A DNA stretch of 11,564 nucleotides from Dialister sp. CAG:486 (GTDB lineage: Bacteria; Bacillota; Negativicutes; Veillonellales; Dialisteraceae), in contig FR879458.1 of NCBI GenBank assembly GCA_000434475.1, positions 1 to 11,564 on the forward strand, read 5' to 3'. Below the pieces are notes generated by a model that was not told where the DNA came from, searched no databases, and saw only the letters and a program-made list of their open reading frames with translations. Below are positions 5,775-11,564 of this stretch, piece by piece (the stretch's first letter is position 1; each line of letters begins with the position of its first letter). The position numbers and the translations under genes were made by a program.

Positions 5775-6707
5775 ATGAAAATACTTGTTACCGGCGGAGC
5801 CGGATTCATCGGTTCCCACCTGATGCGGACACTCGAAGCAGCAGGCCATGAAGCCATCGCACTGGACAATCTCTCCACCGGCCTTCGTGAGAACCTGCTC
5901 CCGCATATGAAGCTCATCGTCATGGATGTCCATGACAAAGCGGTCGAAGACGTTTTCAAAAAGGAACACTTCGATGCCGTCGTGCATCTCGCGGCGCAGA
6001 CCCTCGTCTCCGACTCCATGACCGATCCCGAGCGCGATATGCATGAGAACATCGCCGGCACGGTCCGTATCCTCGAGTGCTGCCGGAAATACAGCGTCAA
6101 GCGTATCATCTTCTCCTCCTCCGCGGCGACCTATGGAGATGTGGCCGATAGCGCGCTCCCGATTTCCGAGACCCTGCCGCAGCAGCCGCTTTCCTTTTAC
6201 GGCCTCACCAAAAAGACAGCCGAGAATTATCTCGAACTTTACCGACTCGCTTACGGCATAGACTATGTCATTCTCCGCTTTGCCAATGTCTACGGTGAAC
6301 GCCAAGGCGACGGCGGAGAAGGCGGCGTCATCAGCATCTTTGCGAAACGCATGGCTGAAGGGAAAGGCATCACCATTTTCGGCGATGGAGATCAGACCCG
6401 CGACTTCGTTTATGCCGGTGATATCGCAGACGGCATCCTTGATGCGCTCACCACCGAAGCGGCCAATACCGCCTACAACCTCAGCACTTCCGAGGAAACC
6501 AGCCTGAAAGAACTGGTCGCTATCCTCTCCAAAGTCTCCGGCAAAGAGATCGTTCCCGCCTATGATAAACCCAGAGAGGGCGACATCTACCGGTCCGCCC
6601 TGAACAACGCCAAAGCCAAATGCAATCTCCGATGGGAGCCTAAAATCTCTCTCGAAGAAGGACTCCGGCGCACCTACGAAGACTTTGCTAAAAGAGAAGG
6701 CAAATAG
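5775..6707 (+). CDS. galE: UDP-glucose 4-epimerase-like nucleotide-sugar epimerase
   Basis: This 310-residue extended short-chain dehydrogenase acts on nucleotide sugars. The NAD-binding glycine motif is GGAGFIGSH (7-15), with DNLSTG at 31-36. The catalytic serine region is SSSAATYG (114-121), and the YxxxK pair is Tyr142/Lys146 (FYGLTKK). RFANVYGERQ (168-177) and RDFVYAGDIA (209-218) are typical of GalE. The length fits the short bacterial GalE group rather than the 338-residue E. coli enzyme, so the substrate could be UDP-glucose/galactose, the N-acetyl forms, or another UDP-sugar. AAAGGAG lies 10 bases before the ATG. It has its own promoter and a long leader. An A-repeat fragment starts a few bases after the stop. 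Confidence 0.85.
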   Translation: MKILVTGGAGFIGSHLMRTLEAAGHEAIALDNLSTGLRENLLPHMKLIVMDVHDKAVEDVFKKEHFDAVVHLAAQTLVSDSMTDPERDMHENIAGTVRILECCRKYSVKRIIFSSSAATYGDVADSALPISETLPQQPLSFYGLTKKTAENYLELYRLAYGIDYVILRFANVYGERQGDGGEGGVISIFAKRMAEGKGITIFGDGDQTRDFVYAGDIADGILDALTTEAANTAYNLSTSEETSLKELVAILSKVSGKEIVPAYDKPREGDIYRSALNNAKAKCNLRWEPKISLEEGLRRTYEDFAKREGK

Positions 6708-6713
6708 TAAGCC

Positions 6714-6745
6714 GTCGGCGGTATGAAAGCCCATGCGAGATAATC
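6714..6745. repeat. A repeat, right-end fragment
   Basis: About 32 bases matching the right end of the A repeat (GGCATGAAAGCCCATG then GAGATAATC) lie six bases after the galE stop codon. The left part of this copy is missing. Confidence 0.6.
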
Positions 6746-6758
6746 CCTAGCGAGTAGG

Positions 6759-6876
6759 CCCTTCTCCAAGGGCGAACGCGTCTGACGATAGTCGCATATA
6801 GTCGGGAAACGGGTTAGCATGACAACAGAGCAAGATACGATCCTACCGGCGGCATGAAAGCCCATGTGAGATAATC
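6759..6876. repeat. A repeat, copy 2 (118 bp)
   Basis: Aligns without gaps to 6988-7105 with about 9 differences in 118 bases. It starts with the CCCTT-CTCC-AAGGG hairpin and ends GTGAGATAATC. No open frame or ribosome binding site is supported inside it. Confidence 0.75.
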
Positions 6877-6947
6877 GTCATCTCACATCACCGCCATTTG
6901 CAGAATACCGATTTCTAACAATTCCCTTCTTCCGCCACGCAGAAATT

Positions 6948-7003
6948 CGAAAGCTGACGCTTTCGTATATCCCGGCCTTTAGCCGCGCCCTTCTCCAAGG
7001 GCG
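6948..7003. repeat. Hairpin array at the left of A copy 3
   Basis: Hairpins in series: CGAAAGC-TGAC-GCTTTCG (6948-6965), CGGCC-TTT-AGCCG (about 6972-6984) and CCCTT-CTCC-AAGGG (6988-7001). The ATCCCGGCCTTT-GCCG core is the same module as in the inverted array at 3596-3632. The middle stem has one C/A mismatch on this strand, which is a G-U pair on the other strand. Confidence 0.55.
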
Positions 7004-7105
7004 AACGCGTCTGGCGATAGTCGCATATCGTTGGGAAACGGGTTAGCATGACAACAGAGCAAGATACAATCCTATAGGCGGCATGAAAGCCTATGTGAGA
7101 CAGTC
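6988..7105. repeat. A repeat, copy 3 (118 bp)
   Basis: Near-identical direct copy of 6759-6876. The 111-base spacer between the two copies holds the hairpin array start and otherwise nothing I recognise. Confidence 0.75.
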
Positions 7106-7118
7106 CCCCGTGAGTAGG

Positions 7119-7147
7119 CCCTTCTCCAAGGGTGATCGCATTTGAGA
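7119..7147. repeat. A repeat, left-end fragment
   Basis: CCCTTCTCCAAGGG followed by a diverged GTGATCGCATTTGAGA corresponds to the left end of the A repeat. It is joined to copy 3 by a GTGAGTAGG-type linker that also precedes copy 2 (CGAGTAGG). Confidence 0.6.
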
Positions 7148-7182
7148 ATTGCCAAATATTTCACAAAATGAGGATATCAGTT

Positions 7183-7566
7183 ATGTTCATTCGTCAAAAT
7201 CCCCTTCTGAAAAACCGTGCGAGTGAGATGCGTGGCCACATGACGCCGCAGGAGACGCTCCTCTGGAATTATTGTCTGAAGCGCCTTCCTGTGCAGATCT
7301 ACCGCCAATATGTCATAGAAAGTTACATCGTCGATTTCTTTTGCAGGAAAGCACGGCTCGTCATCGAAGTCGACGGCGCACAGCACCACTCCATGGAAGG
7401 CATGAAATACGACGAAAAGCGCAGCAGCCGCATAGAGAAATACGATATTCTCGTCATCCGCTTCTCAAACCTTGACATCGAGCACAACCTCAAAAATGTG
7501 GGGCAGTACATAGAAAATATCATTCGGGAACGCCTGCAATCGCCGGAAACAGAATCCGAACCATAA
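7183..7566 (+). CDS. DUF559 domain protein (endonuclease-like fold)
   Basis: This 127-residue protein belongs to DUF559, a small family with a Vsr/restriction-endonuclease-like fold. Visible family features are MTPQETLLW (20-28), the YIVDFFC strand with Asp51, and the LVIEVDGAQHH block (59-69) with Glu62 and Asp64 as likely metal ligands, followed by YDEKRSSRIEKYDILVIRF (76-94). The ATG at 7183 has GAGG about 9 bases upstream. An upstream in-frame GTG at 7132 lies inside a repeat fragment and would add unrelated residues. No methylase, mismatch-repair or toxin-antitoxin partner is adjacent, so it is an orphan. DNA cleavage or repair is plausible but unproven. The last codons and stop belong to a heptamer tract. 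Confidence 0.85.
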   Translation: MFIRQNPLLKNRASEMRGHMTPQETLLWNYCLKRLPVQIYRQYVIESYIVDFFCRKARLVIEVDGAQHHSMEGMKYDEKRSSRIEKYDILVIRFSNLDIEHNLKNVGQYIENIIRERLQSPETESEP

Positions 7567-7607
7567 ACCGTAAGACGTGACAAGTGAGCCAGTCTCAATT
7601 AACCAGT
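7559..7607. repeat. Heptamer-phased tract overlapping the DUF559 stop
   Basis: Seven 7-mers in phase: AACCATA, AACCGTA, AGACGTG, ACAAGTG, AGCCAGT, CTCAATT and AACCAGT. The first two units cover the last codon and the TAA of the DUF559 gene. The AACCATA unit recurs in the tract before bioA. Confidence 0.45.
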
Positions 7608-7654
7608 CCCCTAGAGCCGGCGCAGGATAAGGGCTTCCCTTTTTGGCAGATAAG

Positions 7655-7692
7655 AAAGAACGCATCACACATATGGATGATGCGTTCTTTTT
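7655..7692. terminator. Intrinsic terminator
   Basis: A perfect 13-bp stem, AAAGAACGCATCA with TGATGCGTTCTTT, around a 10-base loop and followed by further Ts. It would end transcripts from the DUF559 gene and insulate bioY. Confidence 0.85.
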
Positions 7693-7749
7693 GCGTGCAG
7701 CCAAGAAGCAGGAAGCTGGTTTTATGAGAGGGGAAATGAAAATAGAATA

Positions 7750-7801
7750 TTGTTAACGTTGAATAAAGCTGAAAGTTGTTATATGATATGTATGTTAACT
7801 T
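7750..7801 (+). promoter_or_regulatory. Putative biotin (BirA) operator, unusual spacing
   Basis: ATTGTTAAC (7749-7757) matches the left half of the Firmicute BirA site (WWTGTTAAC), and GTTAACTT (7794-7801) resembles the right half. The two GTTAAC cores are 42 bases apart, twice the usual distance of about 21. A weaker GTTGTTAT sits between them at 7775. The half-sites bracket the bioY promoter. The assignment rests on the motif plus the bioY context. Confidence 0.5.
7759..7787 (+). promoter_or_regulatory. bioY promoter
   Basis: TTGAAT (7759-7764) and TATGAT (7782-7787) are separated by 17 bases, a good sigma-70-type promoter, about 50 bases before bioY. It lies between the two GTTAAC half-sites, so a bound regulator would block it. 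Confidence 0.6.
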
Positions 7802-7837
7802 TACAGATTCATAGGTATAACAATCGAGGCGATGAAG

Positions 7838-8407
7838 ATGATCAGAGGAGAAGCAGCACTGGCCGGTGGAAGCCGGACGAAGGAGATGGTGCTCTTTGGT
7901 TTGTTTACAGCACTGATCGCGATCGGGGCGTTTATCAAGATCCCGGTGCCGGTGTGTCCGTTTACGCTGCAGCTTTTGTTTACGACGCTGGCGGGGCTTA
8001 TCCTGGGGAGCCGAAACGGGGCTTGCTCGGTGGGGCTATATGTGCTTCTGGGGCTCGCTGGGGTGCCGGTCTTTACGGAGGGCGGCGGGCCTTCGTATAT
8101 TTTCCAGCCGACGTTTGGATACCTCATCGGGTTCATCGCGGGTGCATGGCTGACGGGTTGGATCTCAGAGAGAAGCGGGGACTTCTCTTTCGGAAAGACT
8201 CTTTTTGCAAATCTGGCGGGGCTCCTGGTGGTGTATCTTTTCGGGATGGTGTATGTGTACATCATCAATAATTTCTACCTGGGGACGCCGATCGGCATCT
8301 GGCCGGTGGTGCTGTACTGCTTCGTGCTGGCGGTGCCGGGGGATATCTGTCTGTGCATTCTGGCTGCGATGCTGGCGTCGCGGCTGAAGAGGGCGATCGG
8401 AAAATAG
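7838..8407 (+). CDS. bioY: Biotin transporter substrate-binding subunit BioY
   Basis: This 189-residue membrane protein is the S component of the biotin ECF transporter. The BioY core is clear: KIPVPVCPFTLQLLFTTLAGLILG (34-57), GLAGVPVFTEGGGPSYIFQP (72-91) and TFGYLIGFIAGAWLTG (92-107). About six hydrophobic segments span the protein, and the tail is basic (RLKRAIGK). GAGG at 7826-7829 lies 8 bases before the ATG at 7838; the in-frame ATG two codons earlier (7832) is too close to that site. EcfA/EcfT energising subunits are not in the window, so it either uses shared ones elsewhere or works alone. Putative BirA half-sites surround its promoter. bioD and bioA follow on the same strand. Confidence 0.92.
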   Translation: MIRGEAALAGGSRTKEMVLFGLFTALIAIGAFIKIPVPVCPFTLQLLFTTLAGLILGSRNGACSVGLYVLLGLAGVPVFTEGGGPSYIFQPTFGYLIGFIAGAWLTGWISERSGDFSFGKTLFANLAGLLVVYLFGMVYVYIINNFYLGTPIGIWPVVLYCFVLAVPGDICLCILAAMLASRLKRAIGK

Positions 8408-8603
8408 CGGAGGGATCCCTTCTGCGTTTTCGGACGCCGTGTGAAGGTGAGGCGCATGGGAAGGGCTCGGCGCAGGCTGCATGGCTCTCGTCTAATGCCG
8501 CACATGATATTTTCTTTCACGCAGGATGATGAATGGCGTTTGGGTACATGGTCAATGGTGAAGGGATAAACCCGTCACGTTTTATACGAAGGAAGGCATA
8601 GCA

Positions 8604-9278
8604 ATGAGCAAGGGACTTTTTATCACGGGGACGGATACGGATATCGGGAAGACCTATGTGACGGCGCTTCTGGTAAAGACGATGCGTCAGAATGGGTATG
8701 ATACAGGCTACTACAAGGCGGCGATCAGCGGGGCGAGGGCGGTTGCTGCATCGGATGCGGGCTTTGTGAATGAGTTCGCGGGGATCCATGAACCGGAGGA
8801 TATGCTCTTGTCGTATCTCTATCAGCATGCGGTGTCTCCTCATCTGGCGGCGCGCCTTGAGGGGCATCCGCTGGAGAAGGATGTGATCCTTGCGGCGTGG
8901 AAGCGGGTGACGGAGGCGTATCCGTATGTGACGATGGAAGGGTCCGGCGGCATCGTGTGTCCGATCCGCCACGATGAGAAGGCGGTGTACTATCTGTCGG
9001 ATATCATTTCTTGGCTGCATTTGCCGGTGCTTGTCATCGCGGATGCGGGGCTGGGGACGATCAATCATGTGGTAACGACGTGCGAATATATCACCCATAG
9101 AAATATTCCGATCCGGGGCATCATCCTGAACAACTGGAAGGGCGGTGTGATGGAAGAGGATAATGTGAAGATGATCGAGGAGATCACGGGGGTCTCTGTC
9201 ATCGCGAAGGTCGCGAAGGGGGATGAGATCCTTCATTGCGATCCGAAGGTGCTGGAAGGATTGTATCAAGAGGTGTGA
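8604..9278 (+). CDS. bioD: Dethiobiotin synthetase
   Basis: This 224-residue P-loop enzyme closes the ureido ring of 7,8-diaminononanoate with CO2 and ATP. The Walker A motif is GTDTDIGKT (9-17, Lys16). Lys38 and SG (42-43) form the substrate loop, here YYKAAISG instead of the common YKPxxSG. Glu112 is in MEGSGG (111-116), and the ADAGLGTINH block (146-155) is typical. AAGGAAGG lies 7 bases before the ATG. It is 196 bases downstream of bioY, with no terminator seen between them, so readthrough from the bioY promoter is possible. No second BirA-like site was found upstream of it. Codons strongly favour G at the third position. Confidence 0.93.
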   Translation: MSKGLFITGTDTDIGKTYVTALLVKTMRQNGYDTGYYKAAISGARAVAASDAGFVNEFAGIHEPEDMLLSYLYQHAVSPHLAARLEGHPLEKDVILAAWKRVTEAYPYVTMEGSGGIVCPIRHDEKAVYYLSDIISWLHLPVLVIADAGLGTINHVVTTCEYITHRNIPIRGIILNNWKGGVMEEDNVKMIEEITGVSVIAKVAKGDEILHCDPKVLEGLYQEV

Positions 9279-9344
9279 TGGATAGTTTGCGGCAGACAGT
9301 GGCAAAGGTGGCATTGTCCAACATGGGTTTTATACCGCTCGTGG

Positions 9345-9392
9345 GATCCATCCTGCGCCTTTGGCGCGGCCCTTCTCTAAGGGCCTGCTCAG
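9345..9392. repeat. B repeat core, partial copy 3
   Basis: GGATCCATCCTGCGCC with TTTGGCGCGGCCC and TTCTCTAAGGGCC reproduces the B-repeat core, with GGAT-CC-ATCC, GCGCC-TTT-GGCGC and CCCTT-CTCT-AAGGG hairpins in series. It lies between bioD and bioA and might attenuate readthrough, but no T-run follows. Confidence 0.65.
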
Positions 9393-9400
9393 ATGGAGGA

Positions 9401-9456
9401 AAACCCAAAAACCATAAACCATAAATCGTACACACGATTTCCAAACAACCAACAAC
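9401..9456. repeat. Heptamer-phased tract before bioA
   Basis: Eight 7-mers in phase, including AAAACCA, TAAACCA, TAAATCG, AAACAAC and CAACAAC. The tract is A/C-rich, unlike the GACT-type tracts, but keeps the 7-base period. It ends just before the bioA ribosome binding site, so it forms the bioA leader. Confidence 0.4.
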
Positions 9457-9478
9457 AAAGTAAAAGGAGAGAAGTCTG

Positions 9479-10831
9479 ATGAGTGGAATCAACTGGGAAG
9501 CGGAGGATGCGAAGTATATCTGGCATCCGGCCATGCAGATGAAGGATAATGAGGTATTTCCGCCGGTGGTGATCGACCATGCGAAGGGGTGCTATCTGTA
9601 TGACACGCATGGCAAGGCGTACCTGGATATCATTTCTTCATGGTGGTGCAATCTTCTGGGGCATGCGAATCCGGAGATCAATGCGGCGCTGAAGCAGCAG
9701 GTGGATGAACTGGAGCATGTCATTTTCACGAATTTCACGCACAAGCCGGCGATCGAGCTGGCTCGTGAGCTGTCGGAACTTTTACCGGCGGGCCTCACGA
9801 AGTTCACTTTCCATGATAATGGGTCGTCTGCAGTCGAGGCGGCGCTGAAGATGGCATTCCAGTATCAGTATCAGACGGGACATCCGGAGAGGACGCGCTT
9901 CATGTGCCTGCCGGAGTCGTATCACGGGGAGACGATCGGGGCCCTCTCGGTCGGCTCGATGGATCTGTATGCGAAGATCTTCCACCCGATGCTGATGAAT
10001 AATATTCATTTCAAAGGTCTGGACTGTTACCGCTGTCCATACGGCAAGACGAGAGAGACGTGCGGCGTGGAGTGCTTCGAGGACGCAGAGGAGGCCTTTA
10101 AGAAATATGGAAAGGAAACCGTGGCGTGTATCGTGGAGCCGATCCTGCAGGGCGCGGCCGGCATGCGTATCTATCCGGCGGAGTATCTCCGAAAGCTTCG
10201 AAAGCTCTGCGATGAGTACGGCGTGCTCCTGATCGATGATGAGATCGCAGCGGGCTTTGGCCGCACGGGCAAGCTCTTTGCGATCGAGCATGCGGGCGTA
10301 TCCCCGGATATCCTCTGCACGTCGAAGGGGCTGACGGCAGGCTACATGCCGATGTCCATCACCATCACGACAGACAAAGTGTATGATGCCTTCTATGATG
10401 ATTTCGGCACGCACAAGGCCTTTGTCCACAGCCATACCTATGCAGGAAATCCGATGGGCTGCGCCATCGCGCTCACTGTCCTCAAGATCATGAAGCGTGA
10501 CCATATCCTCACGAAGGTGAATGAGAATGGGAAGTACCTGCATGAGCAGCTGATGCAGGCTCTCGGCAGTCACAAGAATGTCGGAGAGGTCCGCCATATC
10601 GGGCTCATCCATGCGATCGAGCTGGTCGAGGATCCGAAGACGAAGAAGGCTTTCGATCCTTCGCGCCGTATCGGCTGGCATATTTTCAGAAAGGCCATGG
10701 ATCTGGGGCTTGTGCTTCGCCCGATGGGGGATATCATTTATTTCAATCCGCCGCTCAATATCACAAGAGAAGATCTGGATCGGGGTGTCTCCCTCTGCAA
10801 GGAAGCGGTCGAAGCCGTGCTGGGGAAGTAA
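9479..10831 (+). CDS. bioA: 7,8-diaminononanoate synthase (BioA-type aminotransferase)
   Basis: This 450-residue class III PLP aminotransferase converts KAPA to DAPA in biotin synthesis. The N-terminal IWHPAMQMKD (14-23), the PLP-phosphate region NGSSAVEAALKMAFQY (114-129), ESYHGETIGALSVGS (146-160), IDDEIAAGFGRTG (252-264, Asp254) and the Schiff-base Lys283 in TSKGLTAGY (281-289) are all in place. RRIGWHIF and LGLVLRPMGDIIYFNPPL near the C-terminus are typical. It resembles the Bacillus BioA (BioK) subgroup, which uses lysine instead of SAM as amino donor, so the donor is uncertain. Residues 183-199 hold four cysteines (CxxC-x8-CxxxC). AAAGGAG lies 9 bases before the ATG. A strong terminator follows. 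Confidence 0.93.
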   Translation: MSGINWEAEDAKYIWHPAMQMKDNEVFPPVVIDHAKGCYLYDTHGKAYLDIISSWWCNLLGHANPEINAALKQQVDELEHVIFTNFTHKPAIELARELSELLPAGLTKFTFHDNGSSAVEAALKMAFQYQYQTGHPERTRFMCLPESYHGETIGALSVGSMDLYAKIFHPMLMNNIHFKGLDCYRCPYGKTRETCGVECFEDAEEAFKKYGKETVACIVEPILQGAAGMRIYPAEYLRKLRKLCDEYGVLLIDDEIAAGFGRTGKLFAIEHAGVSPDILCTSKGLTAGYMPMSITITTDKVYDAFYDDFGTHKAFVHSHTYAGNPMGCAIALTVLKIMKRDHILTKVNENGKYLHEQLMQALGSHKNVGEVRHIGLIHAIELVEDPKTKKAFDPSRRIGWHIFRKAMDLGLVLRPMGDIIYFNPPLNITREDLDRGVSLCKEAVEAVLGK

Positions 10832-10835
10832 TGGC

Positions 10836-10891
10836 TGGTGGTTAGTGACTAGTGACTGGTGACTGGTGACTGGTCGTCAGAAATCAGACAA
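10836..10891. repeat. Heptamer-phased tract after bioA
   Basis: Eight 7-mers in phase beginning 5 bases after the bioA stop: TGGTGGT, then TAGTGAC twice, TGGTGAC twice, TGGTCGT, CAGAAAT and CAGACAA. This is one of the least degenerate tracts, and it grades into the CAGA type seen at 2885. Confidence 0.65.
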
Positions 10892-10898
10892 GGAGCAT

Positions 10899-10942
10899 AA
10901 AAAGACCCGTGATTCTCAAACGAGGGAATCACGGGTCTTTTT
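10899..10942. terminator. Bidirectional intrinsic terminator
   Basis: A perfect 17-bp stem, AAAAAGACCCGTGATTC with its full complement, encloses a 10-base loop. A- and T-tracts flank it on both sides, so it can end bioA on + and the ACT gene on -. It lies between the two convergent genes. Confidence 0.9.
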
Positions 10943-10948
10943 GTGCTT

Positions 10949-11004
10949 GAAGTCTAAAGTCTAAAGTCTGACGTCTGACATTTAATGTCTGACGTCTAAT
11001 CCCC
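10949..11004. repeat. Heptamer-phased tract after the ACT gene
   Basis: Eight 7-mers in phase: GAAGTCT, AAAGTCT twice, GACGTCT, GACATTT, AATGTCT, GACGTCT and AATCCCC. It occupies the 3' side of the minus-strand ACT gene, up to 6 bases from its stop. Read on the minus strand, the units are of AGACTTT/AGACGTC type. Confidence 0.65.
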
Positions 11005-11010
11005 GGTCTA

Positions 11011-11424
11011 TCAGAATTCCTCCACCAGCTTGTAGCCTTTGCCTTTGAGAAAGGCTTCGGTCTCGGACTCGGTGGTGCTGAAGACGGCGATCGGGGAGCT
11101 GGTCGCACGGTCGAAGGAAATGTAGAGGTAGCGGATCATGACATTGGCTGCCTGAAGGTCGCCTAAGATGCGGTCGAGGGCGCCCGGCTTGTCCGAGCCC
11201 ATATCGACGGCGATGACGAGGTCGACGCGGCACTGGTAGCCTTCTTTTTCAAGGATCAAGACGGCTTCTTCCGGTTTATCTACGATGAGGCGGACGATGC
11301 CGAATTCCGCGCTGTCGTTGGCGAGCATGGTGTAAATATTGATGTTCTCCTTCGCAAGAATGGATGTCATGCGGGAGAGGGCGCCCTGACGGTTCGCCGT
11401 GAAGATGGATACCTGTTGTAACAT
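11011..11424 (-). CDS. Tandem ACT-domain protein
   Basis: This 137-residue protein consists of two ACT domains (about 1-66 and 67-137). Each has the ligand-loop glycine before a helix, NRQGALSRMTSILAKENINI (11-30, Gly14) and DKPGALDRILGDLQAANVMI (78-97, Gly81). ACT domains bind amino acids and usually regulate enzymes. Stand-alone tandem-ACT proteins of this length often sit beside AMP-forming CoA ligases, but that neighbour is not in the window. CCTCCTT on + (AAGGAGG on -) lies 6 bases before the ATG at 11424. An upstream in-frame ATG at 11469 lies 5' of the likely -10 box and is rejected. A regulatory amino-acid sensor is the most that can be said. Confidence 0.85.
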   Translation of the reverse strand: MLQQVSIFTANRQGALSRMTSILAKENINIYTMLANDSAEFGIVRLIVDKPEEAVLILEKEGYQCRVDLVIAVDMGSDKPGALDRILGDLQAANVMIRYLYISFDRATSSPIAVFSTTESETEAFLKGKGYKLVEEF

Positions 11425-11430
11425 GATGGA

Positions 11431-11437
11431 CCTCCTT
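11431..11437 (-). promoter_or_regulatory. Ribosome binding site of the ACT gene
   Basis: AAGGAGG on the minus strand, 6 bases before the ATG at 11424, fixes the start of the ACT protein. Confidence 0.8.
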
Positions 11438-11459
11438 GGATGGGTGAATGTATCTTTAT

Positions 11460-11488
11460 ATTGTAGCATAGGAGTGGGAAATTAGGAA
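11460..11488 (-). promoter_or_regulatory. Likely promoter of the ACT gene
   Basis: On the minus strand, TACAAT (11465-11460) is preceded by TG at the extended -10 position (TGCTACAAT). The hexamer 17 bases upstream (TTCCTA) is a weak -35. Transcription would start about 30 bases before the ATG at 11424. Confidence 0.5.
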
Positions 11489-11491
11489 TGG

Positions 11492-11526
11492 GATTCGGGT
11501 TCAAGGTTCAGGGTTCAAGGTTGTGG
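11492..11526. repeat. Heptamer-phased tract upstream of the ACT gene
   Basis: Five 7-mers in phase: GATTCGG, GTTCAAG, GTTCAGG, GTTCAAG and GTTGTGG. The unit differs from the GACT and AACCATA types but the period is the same. Confidence 0.55.
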
Positions 11527-11528
11527 TG

Positions 11529-11563
11529 GCGGCTTCGCCACACATATAATGCGGCGAAGCCGC
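11529..11563. repeat. GC-rich hairpin at the window edge
   Basis: GCGGCTTCGCC (11529-11539) pairs perfectly with GGCGAAGCCGC (11553-11563) around a 13-base AT-rich loop. It may be part of a larger repeat or a terminator for a gene beyond the window; the window ends one base later. Confidence 0.5.
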
Positions 11564-11564
11564 T

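Noticed and set aside
5769..6734. 321-codon open frame on - opposite galE
   Set aside because: galE on + has all catalytic motifs; the - frame is an antisense shadow.
7132..7182. GTG start that would lengthen the DUF559 protein by 17 residues
   Set aside because: It lies in an A-repeat fragment, lacks a ribosome binding site, and the extra residues do not match the family start.
8517..9314. 265-codon open frame on - opposite bioD
   Set aside because: It mirrors a clear bioD gene; the composition is typical of an antisense shadow in G-rich coding sequence.
9782..10681. 299-codon open frame on - opposite bioA
   Set aside because: It mirrors conserved bioA sequence and has no start signal.
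10836..11004. CRISPR array
   Set aside because: Units are 7 bases without spacers, and no cas gene is present.

Overview
The window looks like a chromosomal segment from a Negativicutes-type Firmicute (a Dialister/Megasphaera-like gut or oral bacterium). This rests on the moderately high GC, strong AAGGAGG ribosome binding sites, a WWTGTTAAC-type half-site before bioY, and gene families typical of that class. It is an inference from style; no phylogenetic marker gene is present. Ten protein genes are supported, nine on + and one on -. The intergenic spaces are crowded with several kinds of small repeat.

Layout. 1-720 has no gene: a hairpin cluster, decayed repeats, a terminator and a 169-bp imperfect palindrome that looks like a MITE. 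721-2863 is a two-gene overlapping operon for a polytopic DUF2157 membrane protein and its usual partner, a GDYXXLXY protein. 2989-3459 is a SixA-type histidine phosphatase. 3472-3938 is a run of repeats (two 127-bp B copies, an inverted hairpin array, one A copy). 3993-5386 is a translationally coupled thiD-yfbR pair (HMP/HMP-P kinase and HD-domain 5'-deoxynucleotidase) ending in a terminator. 5775-6707 is a galE-like nucleotide-sugar epimerase behind an extended -10 promoter and a long heptamer-phased leader. 6714-7147 holds four full or partial A repeats. 7183-7566 is an orphan DUF559 nuclease-fold protein. 7838-10831 is a biotin cluster: bioY (uptake), bioD and bioA (synthesis), with a putative BirA-type operator at the bioY promoter. 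A bidirectional terminator at 10899-10942 separates bioA from a convergent tandem-ACT protein at 11424-11011.

How the genes work together. BioY imports biotin, while BioA and BioD make 7,8-diaminononanoate and then dethiobiotin; bioF and bioB are not in the window. ThiD and YfbR both handle pyrimidine-derived phosphorylated compounds. The DUF2157/GDYXXLXY pair probably forms a membrane complex of unknown role. The other genes look functionally independent.

The most unusual signals are non-coding. (1) Degenerate tracts with a 7-base period fill many intergenic gaps, often starting at a stop codon. (2) A modular repeat made of consecutive short hairpins shows compensatory stem changes between copies. 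(3) G-versus-C bias flips for the whole block from about 2.9 to 7.6 kb, as if that block had been inverted. (4) Two GTTAAC half-sites 42 bp apart bracket the bioY promoter. All of this was read by eye; no database search was run.
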